A stretch of DNA of 64,000 nt from assembly GCA_030248065.1 (NCBI GenBank), contig JASAMV010007906.1, positions 1-64,000 on the forward strand. The letters run 5' to 3'. The stretch is from Rhynchonema sp. JSB1_4 (lineage: Eukaryota > Nematoda > Chromadorea > Monhysterida > Xyalidae). Position 1 is the stretch's first letter; each line of letters begins with the position of its first letter. The notes under the pieces were generated by a model. It worked only from the letters and a program-made list of their open reading frames with translations. It was not told the DNA's origin and did no database searches. The position numbers and the translations under genes are program-made. Of the stretch, positions 61,155 to 64,000 are shown one piece after another.

Positions 61155-62124
61155 TGAGCAATGTAACTCAAAGTTATAGCTGAAAGACATCCTCTAATGG
61201 ACAAATTATCTGCTGCACTCTTGCATATACCACAAGATGTTCTAGCTAAACTTTGGAACAAAAACGATAAAGCGAAGACCAAGCGCTGTCATTTTCGGAG
61301 GTTTCAAATGATACACACATGGAGAAAACACTTATGTAAACCTTGTCCGCTGTTGTCAAACAGGCGAAATTGCAATTTTAACATACTTAAGACCTGAAAC
61401 TTACATGTAAACAATTTCAAACACCTTACTCGGACTGCTTCACGAATGAAATGCAAGGTTGAACTTCATAATAAGCTATAGCATCTGGTCATAATTCGCG
61501 GGGATTAATTTATATGGCTTCTGCACGGTTGAAACAAAAAGTCGATATTAATCAGAAGACAGGACCAATCCGATCTGATCACCAAGTTCAACATCGCTCC
61601 CAGACTCAATCAGAATTTATACGAGAACTTAGTATGAAGCATACTGATTGCAAAAATTCAGCTTTATTATCGGCAAGAAGCTTTATTATATCGGTATAGT
61701 CTTTCCGTTTTATAACAGTCCAGAGGCGGTATACACCAAATGTTTCAACGCCTTGAATACAGCAGTCATCGTCGTGGATGATAACCAACAGGTCGACAAC
61801 GTGGTTCGAAACATGCGTGTTGCTTGATGGCTGCTGTTGCGATGAAACATTTGCTGTATACTTTGTTTGGACCGAGAATAAAATGAAAGACTATACATAC
61901 AGAAGTCGAGAAGTGTTTGCTCTCGCAAACAAACCAACATGTCCGATAACACGCAACATTTGAGGTCAGCACGATGGAAGTTGTCATCGTCACCCAAGCC
62001 TGCACCATTCCGCAAAGGTGATCAGATAAACGCTGAATGCGGAATGCAGAAATTTCCCAGTCCGCATTTATCTAATCGCAGCCTAAGTATACATCTCTAT
62101 ATGTCTATCCCCATCCGAACAACA
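61155..62124. other. Convergent intergenic region after the phosphatase gene
   Basis: It contains the family O MITE (61695-61895) and otherwise AT-rich sequence. No canonical AATAAA lies close behind the phosphatase stop at 61154, so the polyadenylation site is not located. Confidence 0.6.
61695..61895. mobile_element. About 200-bp MITE, family O
   Basis: The ends are TATAGTCTTTCCGTTTTAT and AAATGAAAGACTATA. It is the inverted partner of 55977-56178, with the same opposed ATGTTTCA pair (about 61738 and 61850). The two copies could pair across PAP exons 3-11. Confidence 0.85.
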
Positions 62125-63699
62125 CTACTGATCGCCCATTGATCGGTATGCCTTTGGATCACTTTCTGCTGTCAAATATTGACCTTCATTGTCGTCTTCA
62201 TCCTGACCCAATCGTGGTCGTTGCCAACAGCCCAACACCAACAACACCGCCAATGCACTGACAAAGTGAGCGCCGGCCGTTAGAGAGCACAGAATCGGAA
62301 ATTGAATACAGGCATATGAGATCAACCGATTATAAGATTACCCGATGTGGAGCTAGTTACCATATCCAACGTTAACGTCCACTCAGTATCCCAAATTTGA
62401 CCTGAAACTCTCTGTTTCGAAAACTATGTGGTAAATCGTAGTGCAAATGATTCGAATTCAAATTATTGTGTTGCAAGATCATCACTGATATTGATCTGGG
62501 ACCAAAATTCCCATTATCGAAGATTTTCTCTTGACAAGGTATTCAAAATTGGGGTCGAACGTGCTTTTAACGACAACAGTTTTGAACCAGTGGGCTTTTT
62601 GAACAAATTCGTGTTTTGTGCAAAAAATAGTATTTAAACCGCCTTTATGATCTATGATCGGGCGGAGCTGCGCTCTGGCGCAAGCGGACGTAAAAATAAG
62701 GGCACAAGCACATGCAGGAGATGAAAATTTGGGCAAATGCAGCATAGGACAGGTGTCAGTCCTGATCACACAACAAAGGTCGCTCACGCCGCATGAGGTT
62801 ATCAAAGAAATTAGCCCGCAAAACATTCCACGTGAAAATGACTCACCTCAAAACTTGACACATCAACAACAAAACCACTGAGCACGCCGCCAACGAGCCA
62901 CGCAACGTGACAGCCCAATCGTTGCATTGTGAATGCCTGCAAACAACCTTCAGTTTGTTAAATTAGGTTTGGATTGACAACCACGAACTCCGATGACCCC
63001 AGCGTCTTGGACTATCAGGCAGCATGTAGCTCAGCTTATTGCTTTCCGCTTCTGTACTTTGTGCTGTCGTTGCTTTCACTATGATCTGTTTTTTTTAGGT
63101 TTTTCTGTTTTTGACTCGGCGAAGATCGCAAAATTAGGTTCAAAACGTTGGCGTAGCGGTTGAATTCTTCAACTGTGTATCGGTGTAAACGTTTCGCATT
63201 GCACCATGACAAACGCCCTGTTGAACGTAGCATAATCTTAGTGACTATAATGAGCTGAAGCTTGTTACATGGTATACGTGTACCTACACCGTAAACCTAC
63301 ACTGTACTGAAATCCAGATATCGCAGTATTTCCACACTGACGCTTCAAAAGCCCAAAATTGCGAGCCAAGCGTGCCAGGAATAACCAGGCGTCACGCATG
63401 CAAACAATGTCAAAATTTCGAGTGCATGTTCATTCTTTTTTGCGTGGTTTCAAATCGCCAAATTCTGAACAAGCACCATGCAAATAATGACTTCTTGGAT
63501 TTGGCCTGGCCAAAAGCCGCATCTGCCGCTTCATTGCTTTTACCAACCTGCGCATATGCTCCGGTCAAATCGTACTTTGCGCGACATTCAGCGTTCTGTT
63601 GTACAGCCACGACGAGCAAGAGTGCCGTACAATGATTGTTGACCGCTTTGGCAAACCCAATTGCGCCGAAACACGCACAGATCAGCCAGTAGTGATGGG
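62125..63699 (-). CDS. Exons of an unrecognised multi-pass membrane protein (partial model)
   Basis: Three segments have good splice sites and membrane-like composition. 63699-63548 (acceptor ATTCCAG, donor CAG|GTTGGT) encodes YWLICACFGAIGFAK then NNHCTALLLVVAVQQ. 62936-62847 (acceptor TTTGCAG, donor GAG|GTGAGT) encodes 30 residues including GCHVAWLVGGVLSGFVVDV. These two join in phase. 62257-62125 (acceptor TTTGTCAG) encodes ALAVLLVLGCWQ then an acidic tail (GQDEDDNEGQYLTAESDP) to TAG. The last exon is in a phase that does not follow the second directly, so at least one exon between them is missing from my model. The 5' end lies at or beyond the window edge. Composition suggests a four-span protein. 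The CFGA/NHC pattern recalls tetraspanins, but the large extracellular loop is absent. Function not assigned. Confidence 0.45.
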
Positions 63700-64000
63700 C
63701 TGGAATGTACAACCAACCGGAGTTTTGCACTTACAGCCACCGCCCGATACAACTGCCAAGAAGTCTGTAGATGGGAATCGTTCCGTTTACATTTCCCAGG
63801 GGCACTGGGTGGGATATTTCCCCATTTTTATTAAAAATTGACCAACGACATTAGGTCTCCCGCTTGCAGGACAACTTGCCAACCACATATACCAGTGACC
63901 ACCTGTCGCAACGAATGATAGATACATTTTACATACAAAATACACAATTCCGAACTGCACTGCAACTGAACATGCAACGTAAGATCACACATTATAAGTG

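Noticed and set aside
62363..62404. Possible small exon QIWDTEWTLTLDM between the membrane-protein exons
   Set aside because: Good acceptor (GTTTCAG) and donor (ATG|GTAACT), but its phases fit neither neighbour; kept out of the model though it may be real.
62482..62826. Cys-rich 114-codon frame on the minus strand
   Set aside because: No splice-compatible boundaries with the neighbouring exons and no recognisable domain.
63548..63699. Tetraspanin assignment from the CFGA...NHC pattern
   Set aside because: The next exon is another membrane segment instead of the large Cys-rich loop that tetraspanins require.

Overview
The window looks like nematode nuclear DNA. It has intron-rich genes with short TTTCAG/TTGCAG-type 3' splice sites. 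Such a site lies 17-25 nt upstream of the start codon in three of the four recognisable genes, as expected for spliced-leader trans-splicing. There are scattered degenerate (TTAGGC)n telomere-type runs, and the kinesin light chain reads like the nematode protein around its '[12 protein letters not shown]' segment. I see no rRNA gene, no intact tRNA, no CRISPR array and no bacterial-style operon. The species cannot be told from the sequence.

Layout. 1-4546 has no recognisable gene. About 4547-15718 (minus strand) is a kinesin light chain gene of 15 coding exons with three possible C-terminal endings. 15719-39828 is a 24 kb gene-free stretch packed with nested non-autonomous transposons and foldback repeats. 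39858-44094 (plus) is a secreted glutaminyl-peptide cyclotransferase in nine exons. 46384-51645 (minus) is a divergent ionotropic glutamate receptor-like channel with no amino-terminal domain. 52569-61154 (plus) is a secreted purple acid phosphatase of the ACP7 type in 11 exons, with all the usual metal ligands. 62125-63699 (minus) holds exons of an unrecognised multi-pass membrane protein. The receptor and the phosphatase are divergently arranged around a 923 bp gap. The other neighbouring pairs converge. I see no pathway that joins these genes.

Repeats. At least twelve insertions can be delimited with 8-bp target-site duplications and CAGTG/CAGGG termini, the signature of hAT-type non-autonomous elements. 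Several are inserted inside each other. Many share one plan: short G/C-rich iterons in the same orientation on both sides of an A/T-tract core, often with a GCGCGC-AGCGCGC palindrome in the middle. The core A- and T-tracts are spaced about 10-11 bp apart, like the periodic An/Tn clusters of Caenorhabditis. Separately, the octamer ATGTTTCA, close to the core of the Caenorhabditis piRNA upstream motif (CTGTTTCA), occurs roughly 35 times where about two would be expected. Exons were built by hand from homology, reading frame and splice phase; every intron listed is phase-consistent unless flagged.
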